A stretch of 64,000 nt of DNA from positions 1,674,001 through 1,738,000 of the forward strand of contig BSBM01001436.1 of the NCBI GenBank assembly GCA_027924585.1, written 5' to 3'. How positions within the stretch are numbered: position 1 is the stretch's first letter; each line of letters starts with the position of its first letter. Positions 12,241 through 23,479 of the stretch are shown in pieces. Made by a program: the position numbers and the translations under genes. This DNA is from Larix kaempferi. Its lineage: Eukaryota > Streptophyta > Pinopsida > Pinales > Pinaceae. Below the pieces are notes generated by a model. It ran no database searches. It was given only the letters and a program-made list of their open reading frames with translations, and was not told the DNA's origin.

Positions 12241-14174
12241 ATGGATGTTTAAGAACCTGCTTTCTTTCCAAAACTTTGCTTCCAAATCTCTGAGTAGTTG
12301 CAATCATGTACTGCAATTGTATGTTTCCAAAAGCAAGGAGATGTGGGTTTTATTTCTCATATTGATATCCCCTGTGACATCACCACTAAACACCAAAATT
12401 TTAATTAAATCCATCAAAACAAATTTTTCACAATTACTCTTTACCTATTTCATATTTTGGAAACCCTTTCTGATACCACTGTATAATTCTTTGAATTTGC
12501 CACTGAGTTTCCCAACTTTGTGTCTTTAAGATTCCATGAAAATTTTAGAGAGGAACCACCATGCTTGCTGCTGCACTACTCTGATTACAATCACCTTCTC
12601 AAATGGTGAATCAATCTCCCATACTACTTGTTTCCCCCAAAAATTGAAACCAATGAGACTAAAAATTATCCTAGGGTCCCACTACTTGTATTGCACTCCA
12701 ACAATTAGGAGTGCTCTCCAACCCATACCATCAAGAAACAGAATTCCTGGATCCCATTTCCTTGTTTGCATTTTTCCAAACATCATAAGTACAAAATATA
12801 GATCATCAAAGTACATAACAATATAATACAAATGTACATCAAGAAGGCACCTCATCAAAGAATCATGAAAGTGCTTGTACCTCCAAGTAAGTAGACCACC
12901 ATTTTCCAACTGCATACAAGCATCAAGTGACCAATCAAATATGCTCCAATGACATAGGTGAGGAACCCATGTCCTATAATGCTACTCCAAAAAGATGTAA
13001 GATGCATCAAAATAATCAACCATGTGTTCTTTCATCCAAGAAGTGAATGAAGAACCTACACGAAAATCAGAACCAAGTAGGGATCAAAGAAAACAATGAG
13101 CCTTCAAAGGGCTCACAGAAGTACCATTTGTGCATCCATGAATATGTGTATCATAAAAAAATAACAAAGGATGTTGCTGCGAATAATAATTTTCTCCAAT
13201 CCTATATCTCTTCACCCAAGTATTGGATGAAGTCCCTCCAACATCAATTGAACTAAGCAGGGAGCAAGGAAAATCATGATTCTTCAAGTGAATCAAGTGA
13301 ACATCATAGGTGCATCCATATAGATATGTATCATCATAAGGTAACAAAGGATGCCGCTGAAAATGTAAATAAGAAAGTGCTATAATCATGCCATCATCTA
13401 AAGGAGATATAGGAGTTTTATACTCCTCATGTGGCACCATCAAAAATAAACTTTTCACCCATACTTCATTAGGATGAATGCTACAAAATATGGAAGTGTA
13501 GGATGTAGGAGAATGAAACAACTCACCCAAATGATAAAAAAATGCAAAAGTGTCATCATGTGAAGGCTCCATAAGGGTAGGATCATGCACCTCCCTCAAA
13601 AATGCAAAAATTTCCTCATAGGTTGGTTCCAAGGTAGTGGAATCATACACTTCTTGAAAAAGTGTGTAACCATTTCCAAGAGGCAACTCAAGTTCCTCTT
13701 CCACCACAACAAGTGCTTGGCTCTCATCAAAACCATCTTCAAACACATCAAGAACATGCAAGATGCCATGTTTCTCATGATCCATCATGTCATGAGAATC
13801 CTCCAAGCAATCTACCATTTGAAAATCTGAAACATAGGAGGAAGAACAAGTATCTTGCAACCTATCAAGAAGTTGCTCATTTTGCATTTTGAGCTTATTA
13901 ATACCCTCATTATTCTTCAAGTATGGTCCACGTAACCATTCATTAATATCAATTAAATTGTTTCTATCAAAAAGCAAATACATGAAATTACCTTTGATGT
14001 TGCACATTGCTCATTGAATCTTCTCCATCTCTTCAAGGAAGGATGGATCGTTCAATGAAGAAACTCTCCAACAAGAATTTGACACCAATGCTTGAGTGTC
14101 ATAGAGTATGATAAGGGTCTCTTGGATCTTATTTTCATTCATCTTTAATGACCCTTCAAGAAAAAGAGGATCTT
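12241..14174 (-). pseudogene. 3' internal region of the Gypsy-type element, with 307-codon frame
   Basis: The longest frame is 14007-13084 (307 codons); it extends upstream to about 14173 through one TGA (14011-14013). The protein is acidic in its middle and has no reverse transcriptase, integrase or zinc-knuckle motif. Its C-terminal part contains a duplicated module: HPLLPYDDTYLYGCTYD is followed 60-70 residues later by HPLLFFYDTHIHGCTNG, and further decayed copies continue in other frames to about 13020. 12915-12682 on the same strand is another open piece (WRYKHFHDSL, WDPGILFLDGMGWRALL). Position between pol and 3' LTR suggests an extra 3' frame, as in Tat/Athila-like Gypsy elements, but I recognise no family. 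The region ends at a CACTA-like terminus at 14175. Confidence 0.5.
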
Positions 14175-14420
14175 CACTAGTACAAAATGAGGAATTAATG
14201 ACTAAAAAATGACTAAAATTCGACTATAAACGACTATTTTTGAGTCGGTGACTAATAGTAGCGAATTTTCACTATCTTATAGCTAGTCGTATTTCACCAG
14301 TCATTAATTGGTTGACTTATTAGTCATTGACTTAGTCATTGATAGTCATTGATAGTCATTGATTTAGTCATTGATTGCCACAATTAATGACCAAATATAC
14401 GACTAAATAAACTACTAGAT
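14175..14420 (+). mobile_element. CACTA-like transposon left end
   Basis: Begins CACTAGTACAAAATGAG and is followed at once by subterminal repeats of TGACTAA, in both orientations, spread over 230 bp (gactaaaa, tagtcattga and others). This combination is typical of En/Spm-type ends. No matching right end (TAGTG) was found, so extent is unknown. Confidence 0.45.
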
Positions 14421-14521
14421 GATAGCATAGAACAATAGAGACATCCACCATTATACAATTGAAGCTAAAACGTAGAAAAACAGAGCCATCCACCATTATA
14501 CAATTGTCCACTAAGACCCAT

Positions 14522-15066
14522 AACAATGTTTTTGAAGGGGATATCTTGGTTGTATATGGACCTGCTCAGAATCAAAGTTATAATTCCCCTGTAAAAACAA
14601 ATATTTGGTGGATAGAAATGGCCTCATGACAATAACAACCACCATAAATGATAACTTGATCTATCGTTTTGGCAGTCACATATTTCCTGGCAGAATCATT
14701 GAAATCATTGGATTTGAACTAAAACAAAAGGGCCAGTATGATTGTGGAGATGCAATATTCCCTATGAAAATATTGCCTGATAGCATAATAGAGCCAATTG
14801 AACAAGTATGTAAAGTACGCTCTCTGCCACCATATATGACAATAAATGAGCTTGTCACATTTGACGAATCATACGATGTTGGATCTGTTGCAGCGATTGT
14901 CTTCAGTTGTCAATACAACGACAAGAAACTGGATTTATTCATCAGAGATGTGAAAACAACACATGATTTCGCAGTTGTGAACTTCATTTTCCTTGCACAT
15001 TTTTGTTATTTCTTACCAATTTCTTTTACCTTATTCAAACTCATTTCCTTTTTCCCTACTTTCTAG
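14522..15066 (+). pseudogene. Unrecognised reading frame, possibly captured exon(s)
   Basis: Two overlapping open frames look protein-like. 14522-14620 reads NNVFEGDILVVYGPAQ..., then the next frame (14605-15066) reads IYRFGSHIFPGRIIEIIGFELKQ, LPDSIIEPIEQ and SLPPYMTINELVTFDESYDVG before a hydrophobic tail that looks like intron translation. Alternating beta-type hydrophobics with GRIIEI and VAAIVFSCQY recall OB-fold proteins, but I cannot name a family and no start codon is obvious. It lies between two CACTA-like ends, so it could be a host fragment carried by a transposon, or chance. Confidence 0.25.
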
Positions 15067-15069
15067 GTA

Positions 15070-15890
15070 AAAGAGAAGAAAACATTTTTTTTTTAAATTC
15101 AACGTCTACAAAAGAATTAAAAACAATGAAAGAGGTTTTCTGCTTACATTTGCAAATGATGCATATGCTCATGTGTGATTCCTAACTGCAAATTCTTTGA
15201 CAGTTGCAAGTGAACAAAGCATATAAAAGCTTCCTTTTTCGAGTGTAACAGTAACTTGCAATCAATGAACAACCATTTTATCTATTCAAGAACATCGTTA
15301 GGAATGGCAGAAAATGAATCCATATGATAAAGACATTGCAATCCACTTTCATTGACCCTTTAAATGACGATTCCAAAATTCAGTATTTGCTTCCCATGGT
15401 TGAAGCAAAGACATAGGTGATGTAGCATTATTTTCTCTGTTTTTTTTCATGACAAATGGAATTGCTAGCGATAAGGACAAAAGGAAACATATTACATGCA
15501 TTTTTTACTTCGCTTTTGTAGATTGCATAATGCATACATACATACCACTCTGCATTTCTACTAAATTTATAGACAATTGCACTACACATGATTCCATATC
15601 TGCATATATGAATGCTTCTATATCTAGAGGTTGTAGACTCCTTCCCATGCCATTGAACCTTGCCAAACAAATATTCTAAAAAGTTCCCAGACTATTCTAC
15701 TCAGACGATCTTTCCCACAACAAATTTTAAAAAAAATAGAAAGGAAAAAGAGAGCAAGAATGCTTGCTTCCCCCTTGAATTGGCATTGGTCATAGTCAAT
15801 GATAATGTGTTATCTACTTGAAGATTAAATTTATAATTCATTCTTTTTTCTTTTTTATATACTTATTCTTGTTCAACTATCCAAGATCTA
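15070..15890. other. No gene seen
   Basis: AT-rich sequence with poly-T and poly-A runs. Nothing recognised; opposed short open frames at 15430-15680 show no domain features. Confidence 0.5.
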
Positions 15891-15892
15891 TG

Positions 15893-16135
15893 CACTAGTA
15901 GAAAATGAGAGATAAATGACCATGCAACCAAAACATTTGGTCGCCACAATTTTTTCAAGGTATAAATGACCAAACTTGAGTGAGCCAACTAAAAATGACC
16001 AGAGGAATGACCAATTGGGTCACAAGATAAAATATATGACCAGATAACAAGTAACTAAACTAAAAATGACTACATAACAATAACATTAAGAATATGAATT
16101 GGTTGTTTATTTGGTCATTTTTAGTTGTGTCACTC
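15893..16135 (+). mobile_element. Second CACTA-like transposon left end
   Basis: Begins CACTAGTAGAAAATGAG, close to the end at 14175 (CACTAGTACAAAATGAG). Subterminal words are AAATGACCA / TAAAAATGACC with inverse copies (tggtcattttta near 16115). It is related to, but not the same family as, the first end. No right end found. Confidence 0.45.
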
Positions 16136-16171
16136 CAACAATGGAAAATTACAATTTTGACAATGAATTTG

Positions 16172-16279
16172 TACAATTTACTAAATTTTAACACTGCAGA
16201 TGGATTCAAAGATCCATTTTTAAGGGGTCTCAAGGGGTTTTTGAATCCATCTGCAGTATTAAAATTTAGTAAATTGTAA
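16172..16279. repeat. Long near-perfect inverted repeat (hairpin)
   Basis: Left arm 16172-16210 and right arm 16239-16279 pair over about 39 bases with two or three mismatches (tactaaattttaacactgcag against ctgcagtattaaaatttagta), around a ~28-base loop containing aaggggtctcaaggggttt. Some pairing continues outside the arms. It could be a foldback element or an inverted duplication; a small-RNA precursor is also possible. Confidence 0.75.
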
Positions 16280-17145
16280 CATTGTATATGGATTCATATA
16301 ATATCCAGTTCAATGTGATTAATAATCATGTCTAATATATCTTATTTCACCATTTTTGTTTATGTATTTATATCCCTTCGATAGATCCACCAAGTTGCAT
16401 CATATGCATCATCATAGTGTATCAGTTGAGTTTAGCCTTGGATATTTTTCATCTTTCCCTTTGGGCATTGTCATGTCATGAAGTTGGTTTCATTATGTTC
16501 GGCTCGTCGTACTGGTCGTGTTTATATTTTGTTTGAACAAAACCATGGTCGTTTGACCCTCTCCGCAATCTATTAAAGTTTTGACAAGTTCGTGTATTTT
16601 GTGCCATGTTAGCTAAAAATTGTCAATTTCACAACCTCCATTAATTCTCCATATGCATCCATTTGTCATGGTTCTCCTCGCACATGTCCTATTGTGAAAT
16701 TGGTGTCATTGTGTTTGGCTCATTGTATTGTTCATGTTCATATTTTCAAGGTCAACGCAATGCACTAAGGGTCTCAAGCACCCCACAACTACTCAATTGA
16801 ATAACACTAGGACTATCTTACATTGTCCCATCAACCATGCCACCTGAGCTCCATATTATGCTACATGAAGAGATTTTAGGAGGATCAATTTGGTTGAAAG
16901 AGTCATTTATGTAGTCCGCACCTACTTACTCATAATTAACACATCACTAGTGTCCTTCCTTATACTATGAGTTATTTGACCCTATATTTTAAGAGTGAAC
17001 CTACATTTTCTTCAACCCTGACCATTACTAGGAGTAGGTTGAAGCAACACAAGATTAACCCCTAGGTCCTTGTTAATGCATGCCACTCTTTAAATATTTG
17101 TTGAAATTTACATTATTGATATAAATAATTTCTAGGCTAGCTCCT

Positions 17146-17147
<2 letters not shown>
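16280..17147. other. No gene seen; imperfect internal duplication
   Basis: A stretch near 16465-16530 (gttggtttcattatgttcgg...) recurs in decayed form near 16685-16755 (attggtgtcattgtgtttgg...), period about 220. No coding signal. Confidence 0.4.

Positions 17148-17178
<31 letters not shown>
17148..17178. repeat. (TA)n microsatellite, SINE tail
   Basis: About 15 TA units directly abutting the 3' end of the minus-strand SINE; it may be that SINE's simple-sequence tail. Confidence 0.85.
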
Positions 17179-17180
<2 letters not shown>

Positions 17181-17380
17181 TAGGGGAACTGACAACTGGA
17201 GTTGGGATGGTACTCGTGTGACACAAGGTCCAGGGATCCAATATTGCTACCACTATACGCCTAGGTGCATCCACAGGGCCCAAACCATAGCGCACAGGTA
17301 AGTTTGGGGGGATTTGAACATGTGACCTTTCATTGAGAACCAATTACAACTTCTCATATTTACCACTTGAGTTCCCCCCC
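17179..17380 (-). mobile_element. tRNA-derived SINE
   Basis: On the minus strand the ~200-bp unit opens GGGGGGGAACTCAAGTGGTA, an A-box-like sequence of the Pol III promoter, and 45-50 bp later has TGTTCAAATCC, a B-box match. The head resembles a tRNA gene (GGGG 5' end, CCCC after the B box). The body then runs through a GC-richer tRNA-unrelated part to a (TA)n tail. Flanks suggest a decayed target duplication: gctagctcctcc at 17135-17146 and gagctatcctcc at 17383-17394. It is a retrotransposed non-coding element mobilised by a LINE; the partner LINE is not identified. Confidence 0.65.
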
Positions 17381-18077
17381 ACGAGCTATCCTCCCTATGT
17401 TTTTCATAGCAAAAGCTTTTTCGTTGATATGTTTTGTGATTGACTCTCCTTCACTTTATAAGTTTTCTTCACTTTATAACCTAATACCCATGCTTTTGTT
17501 TTTGTGCAGTGTTGTTCTTGTCTCAATTTGTTTTTCATTTCATCTCATTTTAAAAATTTGTAACAATTGATTTTATAATATTTAAATCTTATAGCATTAT
17601 ATTTGTATTAAAAGTATCATGAATTATCTTTGCATACTAAAGTTTTTTCAATACTTTTTAAAAATATAAATATTTAAAGTCTTAATGTTCAATACTAATA
17701 TTTTTATATTTAATGATTACTTTGAATTTATATTTAAGTTTTTAAATAAAAATTATATTTATATTTAATAATTTTATATTTTTAATTAAAATAGATATAT
17801 GGTATTTTTAGGGAGATCCCTTCAAATTTTCCCCAAGTTTGCCCGTCTCTATAGAAAAAGCAATAGGTTGAAAATATATAGATGTTATTTTTTCACGACT
17901 CTCCAATTTTCCCCACCTCTACCGAGAAAGAAGCTAAACGATAAATCCAAGCCACAGGTGAACATTTCGATCTCCCGTGCGAGGGCTTTCATTTTTACAG
18001 CTATGCCAATTTGGCCAGAGGGTGAATCTCGATAAAAAATAATGAGTCTTGATTTGTTTTGTTGTGTTTCATTTCTG
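17381..18077. other. No gene seen, AT-rich
   Basis: 17560-17800 is very AT-rich with repeated atatttaa words. 17800-18040 has some coding-like bias but no recognisable protein. Confidence 0.5.
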
Positions 18078-18097
18078 TTTTTCAGAAAGACAAAATA

Positions 18098-18132
18098 GTA
18101 ACTTGATATTTTAAGAATAAAATCAAAGTTAC
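18098..18132 (-). other. 3'-terminal hairpin of LINE 2
   Basis: GTAACTTG...CAAAGTTAC, the same stem as at 6916-6947, with an A/T-rich loop of similar length. The flanking sequence is otherwise diverged. Confidence 0.6.
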
Positions 18133-19185
18133 ATACAGAGTTTTCAAAATATGTCCGAGAGCCAAAAACTAAAACCGTCAACCAGATTAAAAAAGACAGA
18201 GGTCCTGAGAACAAAGGTCTACAACCAGATACAATCCACAAACCTAAATCATAATCCAAAACAGATAAATACAGAACCAAGCTTCAAAAAGCATGACGTA
18301 CGTCTAAGGTTTCAAACCCCCTGCATTGCTAAAGGTATGTAAAGATGCAGCTGTTTCATTTCAGATTTAGTTCGCTTTATTTTGAGCTTTCTGTCAATAT
18401 GTGATCTGGTCTATGTATTTTGTTAGTTTGAGTCCTAGTTTTGTTCTATTCTCAAATAATTTTTCATCCTGGATCTCTTTGTAGATTCATTGTAATCTTC
18501 AAATGCTAGTAATGGCCGTTTCCAACCCCTGGAAATAAGTTATTATGTTGTTTTTCTGGGCAATGCACAATTTTTTGTTTGTTTGTAATCTCATCTTTGG
18601 TATTGTTTCAGAAAATTTTGTTATATTTATGAATCTGACTGTATGCTGTATTTTTTTGTTCTCAAGCTTTAAACCCTTGTAATTTAGTAATTTAAGGCTC
18701 CTTTCTCTGTGTTGGTCCCTATATAAAATATATTTAGGCTCGTCATTGCTATTTTTCTGTTTTTTCTGTTGTGAATAACATATACTCAAGCAAACTAAAT
18801 TGGATGCATTCGCAGATTTCCCTTTTTCTTTTTTATTTCATATATTTTTAACTACTCTAGGGTATGCGCGCTGACCTGCTCTATGAACTACTCGCCTCCT
18901 ACTACTATTTCCACCGTTACTTCTCTTGGAAGTACTTTTTTTTCCAAGAAAAAAAGCTACTATTGATATTCAACAGAATCAAACAGTACAATGAGGTGTC
19001 CAGATACAGTCCTGAGAAATCAAATTTTCTCGAAGTATATGACTGAGTCTCAAGATAAAGTTCTTCTTCAAAAAGATCTGACAGATCCAAAAAAACCAAA
19101 TGTCATGATTAACACAATCATGTATGCAACTGAGCAAAATAGCAACTTAAAGAACAAAAGTGCTACATGTCAAGAGACAGTCCAG

Positions 19186-20856
19186 TCAAAAAAAATACAT
19201 AGAACCGCAATCTAGGAGACTACTGTCAAACCACTCCTCCCAGATCAGCTGGCCTTCCATACCCTCCAGAGCACACTTGGAAAGCTTGTCAGCCAGTGAA
19301 TTGTGTTCACGATAGATGTGTACAAAATTGATATTCTGTTGTTTGTTGATCTCACAGATAGTTCTTTTTGCCCAATGAGTCAGATTCAAAATCTTTAGCT
19401 TATATTCTCCTGTCGCCCATTTGATGGTGACCCTGGAATCACCAAAAACCTTGATATTTGTCAAACCAAAAATATTGGCAACCTTGATGACACACCAGAG
19501 TGCCAACAATTCTGCCTTCATGTTTGTTCCATTACCACAGTTGAGCATTAAGGAAAAGTAATGTGATTCATTTAGATAAATGACACCACCGGCTGCACAA
19601 AGTCCTGCTTGAGAAGCTCCATCAAAAAAAAGTACTGGCTGATCAACTCTAAGATTGAAGTAGCTAATTCTGTCCACTCTCTCTTTCTGTAAGTCAATTT
19701 TACAGTTTTCAAACATTTTGAGTGCTATCATACTGCATTGGATAGGATTTGGAATTATATTGCAGAAAATGACTTTGTTTCTCATGTACCAGATCGCCCA
19801 AGGTATGCAAACTGCAATATATAAAAATTGCTTGTTGAATCTGAACCAATTTAAAAAGCAGCTATTAAACTCATCATCATCCCAGCAATGAGTAATATTT
19901 AGATTGTGACAAATCAGATCCCATATTTTGCGTGCAAATGTACAGTGTACAAAGAGATGTTGCTTAGATTCTGCTGCATCTCTACACAGGGCACAAAAGC
20001 TAGGTCCTATCCAGCCCCTCTTGGATAAATGTTCCCATGTCTTTAGTTTGTTCTGCAAAAGTAACCAGGTGAAACATTTTAACTTCAACGGAATGTCCCA
20101 TTGCCAAATCCTCTTGTACCACCAATCCTGAGGGAAGATAAGGTTCTCTTGAATAATTCTATTGTATGCTGTTTGTGCAGTGACCACACCCAAATCTGGA
20201 TTACCGCCCCAAACCAATTTATCTGCTTCCTCTGATAAACAAATGCCCGCAGTGTTCAATTTCAGAGTGTAATCTTCCCAGATGCGGGCAAGGATACCCT
20301 GCAGTCCAAGTTCATGAGCAGATATCCACCTAGGAGAGCCTTCCAGCCCAGTCCTTGACTGCTGAATATTATGTAAAGTGGTAAGTCCTAAAACCTGTAA
20401 ATATTGGATAATGGCTGAAGGAAGCCTAAAGTCATGTTCCAGACCTAAAACATTATCCAAACCAACTCGAATTTGCTTGCCAGAACCAACTTGCCAGAAT
20501 AAATCAATTTTTATCCAGTGGAAAATTTTCATGAAACCTCTCCACATAGGAGAATAATTCCAGCTTACCTGTTTTGGATCTCTAATCCAATCTCTAACCT
20601 CCACCTTGATGTATTTTTTGTGAATGAGAATGGACCACAGAGTTTTGCCAAAAATTCCGCGCCAAAGACTCTTAAGTCTAAGAGCTGTATTGAAGAGTTC
20701 CATATCTTTTATTCCCCACCCTCCAAATCTGAGTGGTCTGGAGAGTGTGTCAGCAGCCACCATGGGGATCTTTGCACTGTCAATTGTCCCAGACCAAAGG
20801 AAGTAGAATATGCTTGGAAGTACTTTATAAGTGGGATTGACAAGATTAAAACACAT
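19186..20856 (-). pseudogene. LINE ORF2 C-terminus: thumb, zinc finger and RNase H
   Basis: 556 codons open from 20856 to 19186. Residues 1-90: RT-distal region with RFGGWGI and LRLKSLWRGIF. About 210-260: ADKLVWGGNPDLG and WWYKRIWQWDIP linker. About 290-310: zf-RVT-type CALC..HLFVHC motif. 340-360: IPWAIWYMRN. 425-550: RNase H fold with the four acidic positions in FFDGASQ, MKAELLAL, FGDSR and NSLADKLS, so the nuclease active site appears complete. In the element this domain would remove RNA from RNA-DNA hybrids during target-primed reverse transcription. The endonuclease and RT catalytic core are missing, so it is a fragment despite the long frame. Confidence 0.85.
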
Positions 20857-20865
20857 TATACTAAA

Positions 20866-22455
20866 GTAAAAAATTCGGTTGCGCGTGCCCCTAGGTTTAT
20901 ATTAGAAACTCGTACAAGCCGAGGAGAATCCATTGATGAATTTTAATGCATTGATCTGGTCGAAGAAGCATCACCAATTCAGGGATCAAATTTGAAGGGC
21001 TGGTCCTAATTTCAAATTGAAGGTTATATGTTCATGCTGCCTTTAGAGGCTGAATGGCTTATAAAAATCTAACATTTCAAATGAAAATATTAAATTGATT
21101 GCACACTTCATAAAAAAAAATGTACTAAATTTTTTTTGCATTTCAATTCAATTTAAGGCACTAAAAAATCAATCACACAAAATTGTTACAACTACAACCA
21201 ATGTAACTACAGCCAGCATAACGCCAAAAATACTAGTTTTGTGATTTAACAAAGTGAGATTTTACAATTAACATAATGGCAAAAACACTGTTTTGTGATT
21301 TAACAACGTGAGGCTTCCCAAAACTATGCACTCCCAGTCCTCATTTCAAAAATTCCAGTGAAATGAATACAATGCAAAAACTACACTGTAAGACAATTTA
21401 GACTAGAGATTTATACTTCCCCCAATTATATCTGCATTTCTACTCATAAAATTGACTTTCACTCTTCCCCAAAATGACATCAAAGCAATAAGGCAAAGCT
21501 AAAAAATGATGCCCACTTTTGTTGCAAAATTTAACACACTCATCGAGCATTTCGATGGTACTACATATAATAAACTTGAATACAGATTTTAACTTAATAC
21601 ATATCCTTATATGGAATGAATAATATTAGATAAGTTTGGTATGGATTCCATTTTATTTTAATAATAAACAAGATGGTGAGATGGTCTAACATTAATAAAC
21701 AAGATGGTCTAACATTAACATACATAATCGGATGGTCTAACACACAACTTCAACGTTTCATTGAATCGGTTCCAACATACATAATTAAGATTCATCCAAA
21801 GGGTTTGTACTAAGAATGGAAAATTGCATTGACGTGTGGGTGATGTCACTTCTATCATTCCTTAAGTATACTTTCTGATTACCGGTAAATATTTTAGATA
21901 GACCAAGCCATACAACATTTTCCTATGTGAATAAAGGGGCGTGGGAAGTTTATATAAAAAAAAATGATATCATTCTTAAAGGCACCGAAAGGAGGTTCAC
22001 CATGCCACAGTGTTAAGATTAACAATTTTTCGGCTCTATTTGTTTAAAAGGAAAGATCTTCTTAGCTACTAACTGTAAATGGGTCATGAAAAAAAAACAA
22101 TATTAATTCTTACAACAGGAAAGACCCACTTAAAGCATCTGGCCGTCGAGTTTTCTTATCTTTTAGGTTTTTTAAAGGATGACATCCACGTTAACTGCGG
22201 TGTCAGGAGAAAAAATTAGGTACGGGGAGCAGTTTCAAAAAGGAGATATTCAACTAAATTTCACAGAGTTTTCTCCTTTGACAAACTGATTCAATAATGC
22301 TGCCTTTTATTGAGGAATCCATTATAGTTGTTGTTGTTCTATGGAAAATGGTCTTTGATATTCACAAGTTCGTTTGCCATCGACCAAGGATCAATAAAAA
22401 TGAGAAAAAAAACAAGAAAATGATTTGGTGAGAAAATAGAAACGAACCCAGGAAA
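20866..22455. other. No gene seen
   Basis: AT-rich. 21640-21740 holds three imperfect copies of a gatggtctaacattaa phrase. No domain or splice structure recognised. Confidence 0.5.
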
Positions 22456-22461
22456 ATACCT

Positions 22462-22821
22462 GATCAAATACATCTCGCTTGGCCATCTCATCCCAAAATC
22501 GGAGGCAAGCAAGAGCTACCAACGCTTGGCCATCTCGTCCCAAAATCGGAGGCAAGTAAGAGCTACTAAAGCTGTGAGAGTTGCTACTATTATATCATGT
22601 ACAGTTTGGTTATGTGTGGATATAATAAGAATAATGAACCCGTGATTAAACCATGCCAAATCCATCAAACTCTTAGTTTTGGCAGAGCAGGTCCCATGTC
22701 CGCCATTCTGAGAGCATCCCACTTGAAAGTCAGTCATAATCGCTCTGAATGGACTACCCCTGAGGAGTAAAGAGTACACACTAAAATGGCTGATGTAGAG
22801 AGACTTGAATGATTGTTTCAA
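22462..22821 (-). pseudogene. Possible exon of an unknown membrane protein, broken by a tandem duplication
   Basis: Minus-strand frame 22821-22516 has a hydrophobic stretch (WFNHGFIILIIS, then IIVATLTALVALTCL) followed by RFWDEMAKRW. A 47-bp tandem duplication (22477-22523 and 22524-22570) lies in it; removing one copy gives RFWDEMAKRDVFDQ followed at 22461 by GTATTTTCC, a plausible splice donor. 47 is not a multiple of three, so the duplicated form is frameshifted. I do not recognise the protein. Low confidence that it was ever a gene. Confidence 0.3.
22477..22570. repeat. 47-bp tandem duplication
   Basis: Two copies of the unit starting gcttggccatctc, with three differences or so between them. 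Confidence 0.9.
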
Positions 22822-22854
22822 ACAAATTCAGATGAGGGAGTTCAGTGGGAATTT

Positions 22855-22972
22855 TCATGCACAGGAGAGACCTCGTGAAAGAAGTTGTAGAATTGAATAG
22901 CAGTGATATTTTCACTATCGACTTTGAGATTGGAGGCCACCGATTCAGTGCTCCTTGGTGTCTGTCAGCTTG
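22855..22972 (+). pseudogene. Possible BTB-domain-like fragment
   Basis: Plus-strand reading MHRRDLVKEVVELNSSD then IDFEIGGHRFSAPWC resembles the start of BTB domains of plant MATH-BTB proteins (D-x-FEVGG-x-F-x-A-H). It is followed by a stop in 10 codons. Weak; the minus strand here also reads openly. Confidence 0.2.
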
Positions 22973-23479
22973 ATATGATGTGAAAATTTAATGTTAGACC
23001 ATCTGATTTTGATCCAAATCTAATTTAGAATTTCAATGTAGTAAGTCATATCTAATTCATATAAATAAATAAAAAATATTGCTGTATATAAAAAAAAATC
23101 TTGTTGTAAAATCTTGTGGTACAAGTAGATTTACGTAGCCATAACTAGGCTTGAGTTCATAGTCTCACGAGTCACAACAGTATGACATTGATAGTTCGAA
23201 TATAGTTGACGTGCACTTTTAACCACGGCCCTTTTAATGGCATTTTAATTTAAATAACCCATTTTTTTTTTAAATGGCAAAAATTAAAAACTGCATTTTA
23301 AATTACGGGCATTTTTTAAATGCCACTTCTGAGACGGTCTAGGAGCCCTTTGACGGACCATGACGGCTTCAATTTTGAACCCTGATCACCATCGTCAGTA
23401 GTATCATTTTATCGAGTCAAACTTGAGCCATCCCCAAATATTTCCCCAGTGCCAATAAAGTTGGATTTTTAGCAGATCT
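22973..23479. other. No gene seen
   Basis: AT-rich spacer with decayed direct words (gcattttaa, aatggcatttt). Nothing recognised. Confidence 0.45.

Larger units (their letters stand above)
18078..20865 (-). mobile_element. Second L1-type LINE, 5'-truncated, ORF2 end intact
   Basis: The open frame 20856-19186 is the C-terminal part of LINE ORF2 and a long 3' region follows down to a hairpin at 18098-18132, matching the hairpin of the first LINE. The left edge near 20865 has no RT palm (no FADD motif), so the copy is 5'-truncated, as is usual for LINEs. The 3' region (about 1.1 kb) is much longer than in LINE 1 (about 0.4 kb). 18340-18990 may therefore be a later insertion, although I cannot see its ends. 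Confidence 0.82.

Noticed and set aside
18340-18990. Host gene exon and intron inside the 3' region of LINE 2, because of aaaggtatgt and gcattcgcag
   Set aside because: Donor- and acceptor-like words exist but no coding exon flanks them; kept only as a possible insertion in the LINE.
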